Below are positions 52,929 through 61,947 of a stretch of 64,000 bases of DNA, piece after piece. A program made the translations under genes and the position numbers. Each line of letters begins with the position of its first letter. Positions within the stretch are counted from its first letter, which is position 1. The DNA is from Syntrophaceae bacterium. Its GTDB lineage: Bacteria > Desulfobacterota > Syntrophia > Syntrophales > PHBD01. The stretch covers positions 186,001 to 250,000 of the forward strand of contig JABLXX010000002.1 of assembly GCA_013177825.1 (NCBI GenBank). Direction: 5' to 3'. The notes beneath the pieces are model-generated. The model was not told the origin of the DNA, did not search any database, and saw only the letters and a program-made list of their open reading frames with translations.

Positions 52929-54257
52929 ATGGCAGCAGTCTTCAAGGATTACGTCAAGAACAAGTTTGCCCGGCCCGGCCCGCTGAAGGGCGTTCGGGTC
53001 CTGGAGGTCTGTACGCTTCTGTTCGGGCCTTCGGGGCCGTCGTTCCTGGCCGAAATGGGTGCCGAGGTCATCAAGATCGAACTTCCCCCGGTGGGGGACG
53101 TGACCCGTTCCCTGAACCCCTTCGGGTGGTTCTACAAGGAACAGTCCCCCATGTTCATGCACATCAACCCCAACAAGTATTACATGGCCCTGGACCTGCA
53201 CATCGACATGGGCCAGCAGATCTTCAAGGAACTGGCCGCCAAGGCGGACATCATCGAGTTCAACCTGCGCCCCGGCGTCACCCGGCGCTGGAACATCGGC
53301 TACGAGCAGGTCAAGGAAGTCAATCCCGGCATCATCTTCATCGAGAAGAACGGCTTCGGACAGTGGGGCCTCTACGCGGAGCAGGACCGGCCCTCCAACG
53401 ACGGCGCCGCCCAGGCCCTTTCGGGCTATGCCTGGATATCGAGCTTTCCCGGCCGGCCTCCCCTCAAGCAGGCCATCTGGATCTGCGACTACTACGGCGG
53501 GCTCATGGGGGAGGTGGCGGTTCTCGCGGCCCTGCACCACCGCCGGAAGACCGGCAAGGGGCAGTTCATCGAGATGTCCCAGAGCGAGAACATCATGCGG
53601 ACCATGGGCTGGGTCTGGCCTTACCAGCAGCTGGCCCAGAAGGGCGTCGGGCCGGCGGGGAACCGGGACCAGTGCATCTGTCCCGCCGACACGTTCCTCT
53701 GCAAGGACAACCTGCTGGCCGCCATCGCCGCGCCGGCGCCGGACGAGTTCCAGGGCCTCTGCGAGGCCATGGGCAAACCGGAGCTGGCGAAGGATCCACG
53801 GTTCGCGGATCACGCCGTGCGTCTGCAGGACGAGAACGCCCTGGCAATCCTCAAGATCGTCGCCGACTGGGCACGGACGAAGAGCGCCGACGAAATCGAG
53901 AATCTCGGAAAACAGAAGGGGTTCGCCGCCACGCGCCTGCACAACGCAAAGGACGAGAACGAGGATCCCCACCGGCGCCAGCGGGGCTTCGTGAAGGAGA
54001 TCGACGACCCCCTCTACGGCCGTTACCCGGAGCACGACTTTCCGGTCATGATGTCCCGGACGCCGCCGAAGATCAAGTGGACCGTCCGCCCCGTCGGCTT
54101 TGACAACGACTTCATCATGACGAAGATCCTCGGGAGAAACCAGACGCAGCTCGACGAGCTCTATCTCCACGGCGTGCTCGGAAAGTGGAAGGACCAGCAG
54201 GGACGCCGTCCGCCCCCGGACTGGGACGGCCAGTCCGGCGCCATCGTGAGGAGGTGA
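52929..54257 (+). CDS. CaiB/BaiF CoA-transferase, catalytic subunit of a pair
   Basis: 442 residues. The N-terminal class III signature is GVRVLEVCTLLFGPSGPSFLAEMGAEVIKIE. The catalytic Asp is D187 in WICDYYGGLMG, exactly 20 residues before TGKGQFIEMSQSE. With the next gene, 6 nt downstream, it forms a two-gene unit like the BbsE/BbsF-type heteromeric transferases of anaerobic aromatic catabolism. The acid activated is unknown. AAGGAGG lies 5 nt upstream. The C-terminus (TPPKIKWTVRPVGFDNDFIMTKILG) resembles the end of the partner, so the two probably arose by duplication. Confidence 0.92.
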   Translation: MAAVFKDYVKNKFARPGPLKGVRVLEVCTLLFGPSGPSFLAEMGAEVIKIELPPVGDVTRSLNPFGWFYKEQSPMFMHINPNKYYMALDLHIDMGQQIFKELAAKADIIEFNLRPGVTRRWNIGYEQVKEVNPGIIFIEKNGFGQWGLYAEQDRPSNDGAAQALSGYAWISSFPGRPPLKQAIWICDYYGGLMGEVAVLAALHHRRKTGKGQFIEMSQSENIMRTMGWVWPYQQLAQKGVGPAGNRDQCICPADTFLCKDNLLAAIAAPAPDEFQGLCEAMGKPELAKDPRFADHAVRLQDENALAILKIVADWARTKSADEIENLGKQKGFAATRLHNAKDENEDPHRRQRGFVKEIDDPLYGRYPEHDFPVMMSRTPPKIKWTVRPVGFDNDFIMTKILGRNQTQLDELYLHGVLGKWKDQQGRRPPPDWDGQSGAIVRR

Positions 54258-54263
54258 TCGAAC

Positions 54264-55613
54264 ATGGCAGAACACAAGAGACCAAAATGGGCGGATTGGG
54301 CGGATCACATCCGGTCGCTGGACGACCCGGCGAAGAATTTCGAGAAGCCGGAAGCCCTCGACGACCTCGTGGTCCTGGACCTGAGCTCCCGCAGCATGGC
54401 CGGGCCCTACTGCACGTCTCTCCTGGCGGAGCTGGGAGCCGAGACCATCCGGATCGAGCCCCCCGGGGGCGACCTGGTGCGGAGCTATTCCCCCAACGGC
54501 TTTCTCCATAAAGGGACGGGGATGGCCTACCTGCAGGAGGGAAGGAACAAGTACCACGTTACCCTTGACCTCGAGAAGGAGGAGGGGAGGGACATCCTCC
54601 GGAACCTGGTCGGGCAGGCGGACATCCTCGTGGAGACCTATCCCGCGGGGGTCATGGACGCCTGGGGGCTGGGCTACGAAGAGCTGGCGAAGCTCAACCC
54701 GCGGCTGATCTTCACATCCATCACCGGCTACGGCCAGTTCGGGCCGGAGAGCAGCCGGAAACAGTACGACTACGACAATGTGGCCCAGGCCCGTTCCGGC
54801 GTTCAGTATGCAACAGGGGAGGTCCTGCCGGAGGGAAAGACCCTGGCGGACATGCCCTACGCCACGTCCACCAAGGCGGGACCCTGGATCGCCTGGTCCA
54901 CCTCGGGAACCTTCGCCGCCCTGGGCATTCTCGCGGCGGTCTACTACCGCGAGGCAACCGGCGAGGGGCAGGCCCTCGACATCTCCACTCCCGAGGCCTA
55001 CGAGCGGCTGAACGACTACATGCTCCACTGGTACGCCGACAAGGGGGTCATCAACGAACGCTTCGGCAACCTGGACACCTGCCTGTGGCTCTACGGCTTC
55101 TATCCCACGAAGGACGGCGGTGTCTTCCTCGGTGGGCTGCGCCTGGAGATGTGGAAGGCCTTCGTCGACATCATCGGCAAGTACGATGCCTGGGAGGCCG
55201 ACACCTGGACGACCCTGGCCCCCTTCATGAAGAAGGACTGGCAGCTCAAGTACCAGGCCATGATCAACCCCGAAACGGTAAAGTACACGAGCGAGGAGCT
55301 GACGCAGAAGTCCATCGACTACGCCAAGAGCGGGCGGCTGGCCCCCATCACGCCTGTGGTGGCGGAGATTGTCTCCCCATGGAAGACCATGCAGGACGAG
55401 GTCTGGCACGACCGCGGGGTCTTCACGCCCGTCCAGGACCCGGTCTACGGATCCATCCTCTGTGCCCAGGCCCAGTGGAAGTCCACGGAGACGCCGCCCC
55501 GGACGAAATGGGTCTGCCGGCCCGTTGGTTATGACAATGGATATGTCTATCTGAAGTATCTCGGGTACGGTCCCGTGAAGCTTCGGGAACTGCAGGAACA
55601 GGGTGTCGTCTGA
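54264..55613 (+). CDS. CaiB/BaiF CoA-transferase family subunit lacking the catalytic Asp
   Basis: 449 residues. The family N-terminus is present (DLVVLDLSSRSMAGPYCTSLLAELGAETIRIE), as are TGEGQALDISTPEA and the C-terminal TPPRTKWVCRPVGYDNGYVYLKYLG. The residue 20 places before TGEGQ, where the partner has D187, is W211 (GPWIAWSTSGTF), so the nucleophile seems lost. It is probably a structural partner of the upstream subunit, class III enzymes being interlocked dimers. It is followed by a strong terminator. Confidence 0.9.
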   Translation: MAEHKRPKWADWADHIRSLDDPAKNFEKPEALDDLVVLDLSSRSMAGPYCTSLLAELGAETIRIEPPGGDLVRSYSPNGFLHKGTGMAYLQEGRNKYHVTLDLEKEEGRDILRNLVGQADILVETYPAGVMDAWGLGYEELAKLNPRLIFTSITGYGQFGPESSRKQYDYDNVAQARSGVQYATGEVLPEGKTLADMPYATSTKAGPWIAWSTSGTFAALGILAAVYYREATGEGQALDISTPEAYERLNDYMLHWYADKGVINERFGNLDTCLWLYGFYPTKDGGVFLGGLRLEMWKAFVDIIGKYDAWEADTWTTLAPFMKKDWQLKYQAMINPETVKYTSEELTQKSIDYAKSGRLAPITPVVAEIVSPWKTMQDEVWHDRGVFTPVQDPVYGSILCAQAQWKSTETPPRTKWVCRPVGYDNGYVYLKYLGYGPVKLRELQEQGVV

Positions 55614-55634
55614 ACCTTAATAATTTCGTGGACA

Positions 55635-55671
55635 ACCGGGAGAAGATCGGATATCTTCTCCCGGTCTTTTT
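55635..55671 (+). terminator. Intrinsic terminator of the CoA-transferase pair
   Basis: ACCGGGAGAAGAT and ATCTTCTCCCGGT form a perfect 13-bp stem with loop CGGAT, then CTTTTT. Confidence 0.92.
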
Positions 55672-55711
55672 ATGAAGGGAAATTTTGCGGAAGAAAGGAG
55701 CGGATAGGATC

Positions 55712-56053
55712 ATGAAGCGCATCGCTTGTTTCTGCCTTCTGGCTGCGGCATTGCTGGCGGCCGGCTGTGCCGGTCCGACCTATTATTACGGAGGTCTGAA
55801 GGACCAGCGCGACGCGAACGCCCAGTCGATCTACCGGGACGGCCTTGCACTTGCGGGAACACAGGATCATCGGGCGGCCATCTCGGAAATGAAAAAGGCC
55901 ATCCTGGCGGATCCCAACCTCACGGAGGCCTATCTGGCTCTCAGCCGCTCCTCTTTCGCCGTGGGTGACTACGACATGGCTTTCTTCTACCGCGTGAAAT
56001 ATGCGGAGCAGCAGGCTTACCGGAACAGGGTTGAATCCTTCCCGATCTTTTGA
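55712..56053 (+). CDS. Small TPR-type lipoprotein
   Basis: 113 residues from ATG 55712, with AAGGAG 11 nt upstream. The lipobox LLAAGC gives the lipidated Cys at position 19. The mature chain has one or two TPR-like helical pairs (SIYRDGLALAGTQDHRAAISEMKKAILADPNLTEAYLALSRSSFAVGDYDMAFFY). It is probably an envelope-anchored binding protein. It lies 10 nt before the patatin-like lipoprotein gene, so they share a transcript. Confidence 0.82.
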   Translation: MKRIACFCLLAAALLAAGCAGPTYYYGGLKDQRDANAQSIYRDGLALAGTQDHRAAISEMKKAILADPNLTEAYLALSRSSFAVGDYDMAFFYRVKYAEQQAYRNRVESFPIF

Positions 56054-56063
56054 CGGCACAGGA

Positions 56064-56999
56064 ATGAAACACTCGTCGGATCCGAAGCGTCGGGCGGCCA
56101 TCGTCAGCCGGTTCCTGCTGGTCCTTCTCGTCTGCGCCCTTTCCTGGTCCTGTGCTCCCAAGGTTATCCCGCCGGCCGCCACGCCCGCGCGGGTCGCCGT
56201 CGTGCTCGGGGCGGGTGCCTCCAAGGGCTTCGCCCACGTGGGTGTCCTGAAAGTCCTGGAGATGAACCGGATCCCCGTGCACATGGTTGTGGGCACCAGC
56301 GTCGGCAGCTTTGTCGGCAGCCTCTACGCCTACGGCTACGACGCCTTCACCCTGCAGAAAATGGCCCTGATGCTGGAGCGGGACGAGGTTGTGGACCTGA
56401 CCCTGCCGAGCAACGGTTTTGTCGAGGGGAAAAAACTCGAGAACTGGGTCAACCGGGCCGTTCAGAATAATCCCATCGAGCGCTTCCGAATTCCTTTCCA
56501 TGCCGTGGCAACGAACATCCAGACAGGGGAGGAGATCGTTTTCGGAACGGGCAACGCGGGTATGGCCGTCCGGGCCAGCTGCTCCATCCCCGGGATCTTC
56601 AAGCCCGCGCGGATCGCCGGGCAGACCTACGTGGACGGTGGAACGGTGAATCCTCTAGCGGTGGATGTAGCGCGACGCTACGGAGCCGACGTGGTCATCG
56701 CCGTGGACATCTCCGGGGGGGTGGACCGGTCCGTTCCCGAGAGCACCATGGAGACGATCCTCAAGTCCATAGACATCATGTACAATCGCATCGCCCTGGC
56801 CCAGACCGCCAGGGCGGACGTCCTGATCCGCCCCAACGTGGCCGGCATCGGCTCCGCCGACTTCACGAAGCGCCACCAGGCCATCCTGGAAGGCGAGCGG
56901 GCCGCCCAGGCGGCCCTGCCGCAGATCCAGGCCATCCTGGTTCGGCTCCAGGCGGAGGGACGCCTGACGCTGCCGGGGGCGGCCCCTCCGGCGAAATAA
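56064..56999 (+). CDS. Patatin-like phospholipase lipoprotein
   Basis: 311 residues from ATG 56064 (MKHSSDPKRR). The lipid Cys is C30 in LSWSCAPK. Patatin motifs are LGAGASKGFAHVGVLKVLE (oxyanion loop), the nucleophile S79 in VGTSVGSFVGSLYA, and the catalytic Asp in YVDGGTVNPLAVD. It is related to the RssA/PlpD group of serine acyl hydrolases. Lipidation suggests action at the periplasmic face of the inner or outer membrane, perhaps on phospholipids. It is paired with the TPR lipoprotein upstream. Confidence 0.92.
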   Translation: MKHSSDPKRRAAIVSRFLLVLLVCALSWSCAPKVIPPAATPARVAVVLGAGASKGFAHVGVLKVLEMNRIPVHMVVGTSVGSFVGSLYAYGYDAFTLQKMALMLERDEVVDLTLPSNGFVEGKKLENWVNRAVQNNPIERFRIPFHAVATNIQTGEEIVFGTGNAGMAVRASCSIPGIFKPARIAGQTYVDGGTVNPLAVDVARRYGADVVIAVDISGGVDRSVPESTMETILKSIDIMYNRIALAQTARADVLIRPNVAGIGSADFTKRHQAILEGERAAQAALPQIQAILVRLQAEGRLTLPGAAPPAK

Positions 57000-57199
57000 T
57001 CCAGGGATTCAATACGCCCTGCTGTTCGTCAGGATGGAAAGCACGGCGAACGGCCTTATCCGCTGTATTTCGTATCCTTGTCTGCCATCCCCAGGAGGCG
57101 GTGCAATCCGCCGCTGATTATCATGGGTTGAAGCGAGACCTTCCCTTTTATTCTTCCGTTTACAAGGCCAGTCCGACGGCTGGGCGATTCTCACCGACG

Positions 57200-57243
57200 A
57201 CTTTTTTATTCTTTCCCGCCTTTCTTAACACCTTTTTAATATC
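57200..57243 (+). promoter_or_regulatory. T-rich control region of the kdp operon
   Basis: Two similar T-tracts, ACTTTTTTATTC (57200-57211) and ACCTTTTTAATATC (57230-57243), are 30 nt apart in otherwise GC-rich DNA, 42 nt before the first small gene. KdpE boxes of other bacteria are T-rich and lie just upstream of the -10. TAATAT (57237-57242) could be that -10. Confidence 0.4.
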
Positions 57244-57284
57244 CCCTCTGCCAGGCTGACAGCCATGAACAAGGGGGAAATACC

Positions 57285-57365
57285 ATGGACGTTCTCTGCG
57301 TCGGCATCGTCATCCTGTTTTTCGGGTTCTGCGTACTCTCTCTCAGGTGGATCGAAAGACTGTGA
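57285..57365 (+). CDS. 26-residue membrane microprotein at the head of the kdp operon
   Basis: An ATG at 57285, with AAGGGGGAAA upstream, opens 26 codons: MDVLCVGIVILFFGFCVLSL then RWIERL. This is one hydrophobic span with a short basic C-terminal end. It lies 13 nt before kdpF and is too short for usual gene finders. Similar one-span small proteins ending in an Arg-Leu tail occur ahead of kdpF in other genomes, from memory. A role as an extra small Kdp subunit or regulator is inferred. Confidence 0.6.
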   Translation: MDVLCVGIVILFFGFCVLSLRWIERL

Positions 57366-57378
57366 GGAGGGGTGGGTA

Positions 57379-57471
57379 ATGTTTCTCTTTCAACTGATCG
57401 GCTGCCTCACGGCCCTGGCGCTTGCGGCCTATCTTCTTATCGCCCTGCTCAAGCCGGAGTGGTTCTCATGA
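57379..57471 (+). CDS. kdpF: Potassium-transporting ATPase small subunit KdpF
   Basis: 30 residues: one membrane span then the family ending (AAYLLIALLKPEWFS). GAGGAGG lies 8 nt before ATG 57379. Its stop overlaps the kdpA start (ATGA). KdpF stabilises the KdpABC complex in the inner membrane. Confidence 0.85.
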   Translation: MFLFQLIGCLTALALAAYLLIALLKPEWFS

Positions 57472-59204
57472 GCATGCCGGGACTGCTTTTTATTGTAATT
57501 TTTTTCGTCCTCCTGCTCTGCCTTGTGAAGCCGGTGGGCCTGTATGTGGCCCGCGTCTACACGGGACAGCCCTGTCCTCTGGACCGGATAACAGACCCCC
57601 TGGAGCGGCTGATCTACAGGATCTGCGGGATCCGGTTCGGGGAGGAGATGAGCTGGAAAGAGTATGCAGCGTCCCTGCTTCTCTTCAATGCCGCGGGATG
57701 CCTTGCCCTCTATGCACTTCAGCGCTGCCAGGCCTTTCTGCCGCTGAATCCGGGGCAGCTCCACCCTGTCCCTCCGGCACTGGCCTTCAACACCGCCGTC
57801 AGTTTTGTCACCAACACGAACTGGCAGGCCTATGCAGGAGAGACGACCATGGCAACACTGACCCAGATGGCGGGTCTGGCGGTCCAGAACTTCCTCTCCG
57901 CGGCCAGCGGCATGGCGAGTCTGGCGGCGCTCATTCGGGGGCTGACGCGCAGCCTTTCGAAAACCGTCGGCAATTTCTGGACGGACCTGGTGCGGACGGT
58001 CGTGCACATCCTGCTACCCCTATCCCTCGTCCTATCCCTGCTTCTTGTTTCACAGGGGGTCGTTCAGTCGCTGGCTCCGTCGGTTCACGTGCCGCTTCTC
58101 CAGCCCTTCCGGGACCATGGGGGAAGAATGGTCGCGGAGCAAGTGATTCCCCTCGGGCCGGCGGCGTCGCAGGTTGCCATCAAGCAGATCGGTACGAACG
58201 GCGGCGGGTTCTTCGGCGCCAACTCCGCTCATCCTCTGGAAAATCCTACACCGGTATCGAACTTCATGGAGCTCCTGGCCATTCTGCTGCTGCCTGCGGC
58301 GCTCTGCTACACCTTCGGCCGGATGGTGGGGGACACTCGCCAGGGATGGGCGATCCTGGCTGCCATGCTGATCATTTTCCTCCCGCTGCTTACCTTATCC
58401 ATGTGGGGCGAGCAGGCGGGGAATCCCGCGCTATCCGGCCTCGGAGTCGACCAAGCCTGGAGCGGCCTTCAGGCCGGCGGGAACATGGAAGGAAAGGAGG
58501 CACGGTTCGGCATCACCGCATCCGCTCTATGGGCCACAGCGACCACAGCCGCCTCGAACGGATCGGTGAACGCCATGCATGATTCCTTCACACCCCTCGG
58601 GGGCCTTGCTTCCCTGTGGCTCATCCAGCTGGGGGAGGTCGTCTTCGGAGGCGTCGGTTCTGGGCTTTATGGAATGCTTGCCTTCGCCGTCATTGCCGTC
58701 TTCGCGGCGGGGCTCATGGTAGGCCGGACGCCGGAGTACCTGGGCAAGAAGATCGATGCCTTCGAAATGAAGATGGCGTCCCTGATCGTCCTGGCTCCCG
58801 CCGCGACCGTCCTCGTCGGCACGGCTGTCGCCGCCGTTACGCAGGCAGGGCTTTCGGGCATCGCCAACCCGGGCCCCCATGGGTTCACAGAGATCCTCTA
58901 CGCCTTTTCATCGGCGGCGAACAACAACGGAAGCGCCTTCGCAGGGCTGAACGCGGACAGCGCCTTCTACAACCTTGCCCTGGGGATCGCCATGCTGGTC
59001 GGCCGCTACTCGGTCATGATCCCGATCCTGGCTATGGCGGGTTCCCTGGCGCGCAAGAAAACGGTTCCAGCAAGTTCCGGAACGCTGCCGACCCACACGC
59101 CGCTGTTTGTCGTTTTTCTTGCCGGAACGGTTCTTCTCGTCGGTGCACTGACCTTTCTTCCGGCCCTGGTCCTCGGTCCCATCGTGGAGTACCTGGCATC
59201 CTGA
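57468..59204 (+). CDS. kdpA: Potassium-transporting ATPase subunit KdpA
   Basis: 578 residues, many membrane spans. The four K+-filter loops are visible: TNTNWQAYAGE, GTNGGGFFGANSAHP, GSVNAMHDSFTPLGG, and SAANNNGSAFAGL. This is the channel-like subunit that selects K+ at micromolar levels and passes it to KdpB. ATG 57468 is used, overlapping the kdpF stop by 4 nt; the longer frame from 57372 has no family similarity at its start. Confidence 0.97.
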   Translation: MSMPGLLFIVIFFVLLLCLVKPVGLYVARVYTGQPCPLDRITDPLERLIYRICGIRFGEEMSWKEYAASLLLFNAAGCLALYALQRCQAFLPLNPGQLHPVPPALAFNTAVSFVTNTNWQAYAGETTMATLTQMAGLAVQNFLSAASGMASLAALIRGLTRSLSKTVGNFWTDLVRTVVHILLPLSLVLSLLLVSQGVVQSLAPSVHVPLLQPFRDHGGRMVAEQVIPLGPAASQVAIKQIGTNGGGFFGANSAHPLENPTPVSNFMELLAILLLPAALCYTFGRMVGDTRQGWAILAAMLIIFLPLLTLSMWGEQAGNPALSGLGVDQAWSGLQAGGNMEGKEARFGITASALWATATTAASNGSVNAMHDSFTPLGGLASLWLIQLGEVVFGGVGSGLYGMLAFAVIAVFAAGLMVGRTPEYLGKKIDAFEMKMASLIVLAPAATVLVGTAVAAVTQAGLSGIANPGPHGFTEILYAFSSAANNNGSAFAGLNADSAFYNLALGIAMLVGRYSVMIPILAMAGSLARKKTVPASSGTLPTHTPLFVVFLAGTVLLVGALTFLPALVLGPIVEYLAS

Positions 59205-59228
59205 AGTCCCGCCGGGGGAGGCGATACC

Positions 59229-61301
59229 ATGGCATATCCGAAGCGAGCCCAATCGTTGTTCCGCGGCCCCCTCATCCGCACCGCCGCGGCGGATGCATTC
59301 CGGAAGCTCCATCCGTTTCTCATGGCGCGCAAGCCGGTGATGTTCGTGGTGGAGGTCTGCGGCCTGTTCACGTCGTTTCTCTTCCTGTGGTCTCTCTGGG
59401 GAGGGGGAGAGGAGGATCCCTCCTTCGTCCTGGCCGTCTCTGCGTGGCTCTGGTTCACGGTTCTTTTCGGCAATTTCGCCGAGGCCCTGGCGGAGGGCCG
59501 TGGAAAGGCTCAGGCTCGGTCGCTGCGAAGCACTCGGACGGACGTGACGGCGAAGCGCCTCTCCTCGCCCGATCCGGCGGAGGCGTGGATTCCCGCTGCC
59601 GCTTCCGGACTTGTCCGGGGGGATCTCGTTCTCGCGGAGGCGGGGGATGTCATCCCCGGGGACGGCGAGGTCGTAAACGGTGTTGCCTCCGTCGACGAGA
59701 GTGCAATCACCGGCGAGAGCGCACCGGTCATCCGGGAAAGCGGCGGCGATCGTAGCGCCGTGACCGGCGGGACCCGCGTCCTGTCCGACTGGCTGATCAT
59801 CCGCATCATGTCGAATCCCGGCGACACGTTTCTCGACCGGATGATTGCCATGGTAGAAGGGGCGAAAAGGCAGAAGACTCCGAACGAGATTGCCCTGGAC
59901 ATTTTCCTGGCCGGTCTGACGCTGCTGTTTCTGCTGGCCACGGCAACGCTCCTTCCTTATTCCATATTCGCTGTCAGGGTCGCCGGAACGGGATCCCCGG
60001 TCACCGTCACCATGCTGACGGCTCTGCTCGTATGTCTGATCCCGACGACCATCGGGGGGCTCCTGTCAGCCATCGGCATCGCCGGCATGGACCGGATGAT
60101 CCGGGCCAATGTGATCGCCATGAGCGGCCGTGCTGTCGAGGCAGCCGGAGACGTGGACATCCTGCTCCTCGACAAGACGGGGACCATTACACTCGGGAAT
60201 CGGGAGGCGACGGCCTTTCTTCCCGCTGCCGGCGTGGATGCCGGGGCCCTTGCCGACGCGGCCCAGCTTGCCTCCCTGGCCGACGAGACGCCCGAAGGGC
60301 GGAGCATCGTCATCCTGGCCAAGAATCAGTATGGCATCCGGGAACGGGACGTCCGGGGGCTCGGTGCCCGCTTCATCCCTTTTACGGCCAGAACCCGCAT
60401 GAGCGGCGTTGACCTGGACGGCAGGAGAATCCGCAAGGGAGCTGCCGATGCCATTGAAGACCTGATGAAGGAACAGGGAGGCGATTATCCCCGGGAGGTC
60501 CGTGCCATGGCGGAAGAAGTCGCCCGGAGCGGAGGCACGCCGCTGGTGGTGGCCGACAGAGACCGGATCCTTGGCGTAATCCGGCTGACCGATGTCGTCA
60601 AGGGGGGGATCCGGGAGCGGTTTTCGGAGCTGAGGCGGATGGGAATCCGCACGGTGATGATCACGGGGGATAACCAGTTGACGGCTGCGGCCGTAGCCGC
60701 GGAGGCCGGCGTGGATGACTTCCTGGCCCAGGCGACGCCGGAGACGAAGCTGAAACTGATCCGGGATTACCAGGCAAAGGGACATCTGGTGGCCATGACG
60801 GGTGATGGAACCAACGACGCGCCGGCCCTGGCCCAGGCCGACGTGGCCGTGGCAATGAACACGGGCACCCAGGCCGCCAAGGAAGCGGGCAACCTGGTGG
60901 ACCTCGATTCGAACCCGACGAAACTCATTGAAATTGTTGGAATCGGCAAGCAGCTCCTGATGACCCGGGGGACCCTGACCACGTTCAGCATTGCCAGCGA
61001 CGCAGCGAAGTACTTCGCAATTCTTCCCGCCGCGTTCGCCGGCATGTATCCGCCCCTGGCGGCGCTCAATGTCATGGGCCTGGCCACGCCGCAGAGCGCG
61101 GTGATGTCGGCGGTCATCTTCAACGCTCTCATCATCATGGCCCTGATCCCCCTGGCCCTGAAAGGGGTCCGGTACCGGCCGGCGAGTGCCGCCGCGGTTC
61201 TCCGCCGCAACCTACTGGTGTATGGTGCGGGGGGGCTGATCGCACCCTTTGTGGGCATCAAGTTGATCGACCTGCTCCTGACAGCCCTGCATCTGATATG
61301 A
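59229..61301 (+). CDS. kdpB: Potassium-transporting P-type ATPase subunit KdpB
   Basis: 690 residues. P-type features: actuator TGES (161-164), [15 protein letters not shown] in the membrane, phosphorylation site D315 in [11 protein letters not shown], nucleotide-binding [11 protein letters not shown], and hinge [31 protein letters not shown]. It hydrolyses ATP to drive K+ uptake through KdpA. GGGGGAGG lies upstream of ATG 59229, 24 nt after kdpA. Confidence 0.97.
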   Translation: MAYPKRAQSLFRGPLIRTAAADAFRKLHPFLMARKPVMFVVEVCGLFTSFLFLWSLWGGGEEDPSFVLAVSAWLWFTVLFGNFAEALAEGRGKAQARSLRSTRTDVTAKRLSSPDPAEAWIPAAASGLVRGDLVLAEAGDVIPGDGEVVNGVASVDESAITGESAPVIRESGGDRSAVTGGTRVLSDWLIIRIMSNPGDTFLDRMIAMVEGAKRQKTPNEIALDIFLAGLTLLFLLATATLLPYSIFAVRVAGTGSPVTVTMLTALLVCLIPTTIGGLLSAIGIAGMDRMIRANVIAMSGRAVEAAGDVDILLLDKTGTITLGNREATAFLPAAGVDAGALADAAQLASLADETPEGRSIVILAKNQYGIRERDVRGLGARFIPFTARTRMSGVDLDGRRIRKGAADAIEDLMKEQGGDYPREVRAMAEEVARSGGTPLVVADRDRILGVIRLTDVVKGGIRERFSELRRMGIRTVMITGDNQLTAAAVAAEAGVDDFLAQATPETKLKLIRDYQAKGHLVAMTGDGTNDAPALAQADVAVAMNTGTQAAKEAGNLVDLDSNPTKLIEIVGIGKQLLMTRGTLTTFSIASDAAKYFAILPAAFAGMYPPLAALNVMGLATPQSAVMSAVIFNALIIMALIPLALKGVRYRPASAAAVLRRNLLVYGAGGLIAPFVGIKLIDLLLTALHLI

Positions 61302-61314
61302 GGAGAAAAAGGCC

Positions 61315-61887
61315 ATGAAAGCCCTGCTCCGTCCTTCCGTAACCGTCCTGTTCGTGATGACGCTGCTCCTGGGGGTGGCGTATCCTCTGGCCGTGACCGG
61401 CCTTGCCCAACTGCTTTTTCCGCATCAGGCGAACGGGAGCCTGCTCCTGCGTGGCGGCCGTCCCGCCGGATCCGCCCTGGTGGGGCAGTTCTTCGACGAT
61501 CCGCGCTATTTCCGGGGGCGGCCCTCGGCGACCGGTCCTATCCCGTACAATGCGGCCGCCTCGGGCGGTTCCAACCTGGGACCGTCGAATCCCGCGTTGG
61601 TAAAGGTCATCCGGGAGCGCATCGACGCGCTGCGCTGGGCCGATCCCGGCCAACAGGAAGCAATACCCGTGGACCTGGTCACAGCGTCGGCCAGCGGCCT
61701 CGATCCCCATATCAGTCCGGCGGCGGCTCTTTACCAGGTCTCGCGGGTGGCGAGGGCTCGGGGGCTGGACGAGGAAACCGTGCGGCAAATGGTCCTTGCC
61801 CGCGTCCGGAAGCGGGAACTCGGCATCCTCGGAGAACCCGTTGTCCCGGTGCTGGAGTTGAACATGGCGATGGATGCCCGTCGGTGA
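61315..61887 (+). CDS. kdpC: Potassium-transporting ATPase subunit KdpC
   Basis: 190 residues: one N-terminal membrane span (VLFVMTLLLGVAYPLAVTGLAQL), then a periplasmic domain with the family patterns GSALVGQFFDDPRYFRGRPS, AASGGSNLGPSNPAL and TASASGLDPHISPAAA. It helps ATP binding and stability of the complex. It starts 13 nt after kdpB. Confidence 0.96.
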   Translation: MKALLRPSVTVLFVMTLLLGVAYPLAVTGLAQLLFPHQANGSLLLRGGRPAGSALVGQFFDDPRYFRGRPSATGPIPYNAAASGGSNLGPSNPALVKVIRERIDALRWADPGQQEAIPVDLVTASASGLDPHISPAAALYQVSRVARARGLDEETVRQMVLARVRKRELGILGEPVVPVLELNMAMDARR

Positions 61888-61947
61888 TTCTGTTACACTA
61901 CCGGCAGCATTCCGTAGCAGCGACGATCCCATTCAGGATGCACGGGC

